Shown here: one piece after another, positions 5,610 to 5,855 of the stretch
Position numbering within the stretch: position 1 is the first letter of the stretch
How the letters are laid out: each line of letters opens with the position of its first letter
Source: Halovivax sp.
Lineage (GTDB): Archaea; Halobacteriota; Halobacteria; Halobacteriales; Natrialbaceae
Assembly (NCBI GenBank): GCA_007135505.1
Contig: SLIS01000425.1
Span: 1-5,855, forward strand
Length of the DNA: 5,855 nt
Reading direction: 5' to 3'
The notes under the pieces: generated by a model
Databases searched by the model: none
What the model was told of the DNA's origin: nothing
What the model saw: only the letters and a program-made list of their open reading frames with translations
Translations under genes and position numbers: made by a program

Positions 5610-5855
5610 ATGCTAACAGCCCGCACAGACCCGACAGACGGGGAACGAGCGGTGACGCCGCTCGTCGGCGGGATCCTCATTCTCGGGTTGGTCAGCGTGA
5701 CCGCCCTCGGCGTGCTCGTCGTCGGGATGGACGCGGTGACGTCCAGTCAGGAGGCCGCAGAAGCCGACCGGGCCCAGAGCAGCCTCGTCGAACTCAAGCA
5801 CACGATGGCGACGGTCAGCGACCAGTCGGACGGCGTCGGCGCGACGAACCTCGAC
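5610..5855 (+). CDS. Pilin-like secreted or membrane protein, N-terminal part (3' end outside window)
   Basis: 82 codons are open from ATG 5610 to the window end with no stop. The N-terminus is short and charged (DGERAV at 10-15), followed by TPLVGG and a hydrophobic stretch to about residue 40 (ILILGLVSVTALGVLVVGM). This resembles haloarchaeal type IV pilin-like proteins of the RAVSPLVG class, including DUF7289-type proteins. After it comes a helical, Gln/Ser/Glu-rich segment (SSQEAAEADRAQSSLVELKH). Processing by the prepilin peptidase PibD near the RAVTP segment is plausible by family. GGGGCG at 5599-5604 is a weak Shine-Dalgarno sequence. No in-frame ATG lies upstream before the stop at 5553-5555, only a GTG at 5562. 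The rest of the gene, and any pilus or secretion neighbours, lie to the right. Confidence 0.78.
   Translation, partial: MLTARTDPTDGERAVTPLVGGILILGLVSVTALGVLVVGMDAVTSSQEAAEADRAQSSLVELKHTMATVSDQSDGVGATNLD

Overview
The window looks haloarchaeal. GC is high, the predicted proteins are acidic (rich in Asp, Glu, Thr and Val), short AT-rich TATA elements stand out upstream of genes, and several families are ones I associate with halophilic archaea: a Bat-type HTH-10 regulator, a DUF7344-type winged helix, a RAVTPLVG-type pilin-like protein and a DUF4129-tailed surface protein. Species cannot be told from the sequence alone.

Left part (1-1980, + strand): the 3' two-thirds or more of a large membrane-anchored surface protein, open from the first base of the window. 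It has an extracellular helical region, three Ig-like/transthyretin-like beta modules, one membrane segment and a cytoplasmic DUF4129-like tail. It converges on the next block across a 79-base gap holding a hairpin and a T-run terminator.

Middle part (2060-3903, - strand): reading leftward, a 66-aa conserved-looking small protein, a doubtful 67-aa repeat-containing ORF that overlaps it by GTGA, an OsmC-family protein, and an ArsM-like SAM methyltransferase 11 bases after it. OsmC and the methyltransferase form a tight operon. Both lack the second-site cysteines expected of the best-known members of their families (the arsenic-binding Cys of ArsM, the resolving Cys of OsmC/Ohr). The OsmC gene has its own promoter with a palindrome on the TATA box, and a leader with a 12-bp inverted repeat that ends against the Shine-Dalgarno sequence.

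Right part (4143-5855, + strand): a Bat/HTH-10 transcription factor, a small DUF7344-type HTH protein, a 353-base gene-free stretch with several inverted repeats, and the start of a pilin-like secreted protein that runs off the end. The promoters of the two regulators share a repeated ACCAT/TGGTACACCATG motif, which suggests that they are controlled together, perhaps by the Bat protein itself.

The most interesting items are this shared motif, the OsmC/methyltransferase pair with its structured control region, and the in-frame 27-bp tandem repeats upstream of it. No mobile element, CRISPR array, tRNA or rRNA was found.
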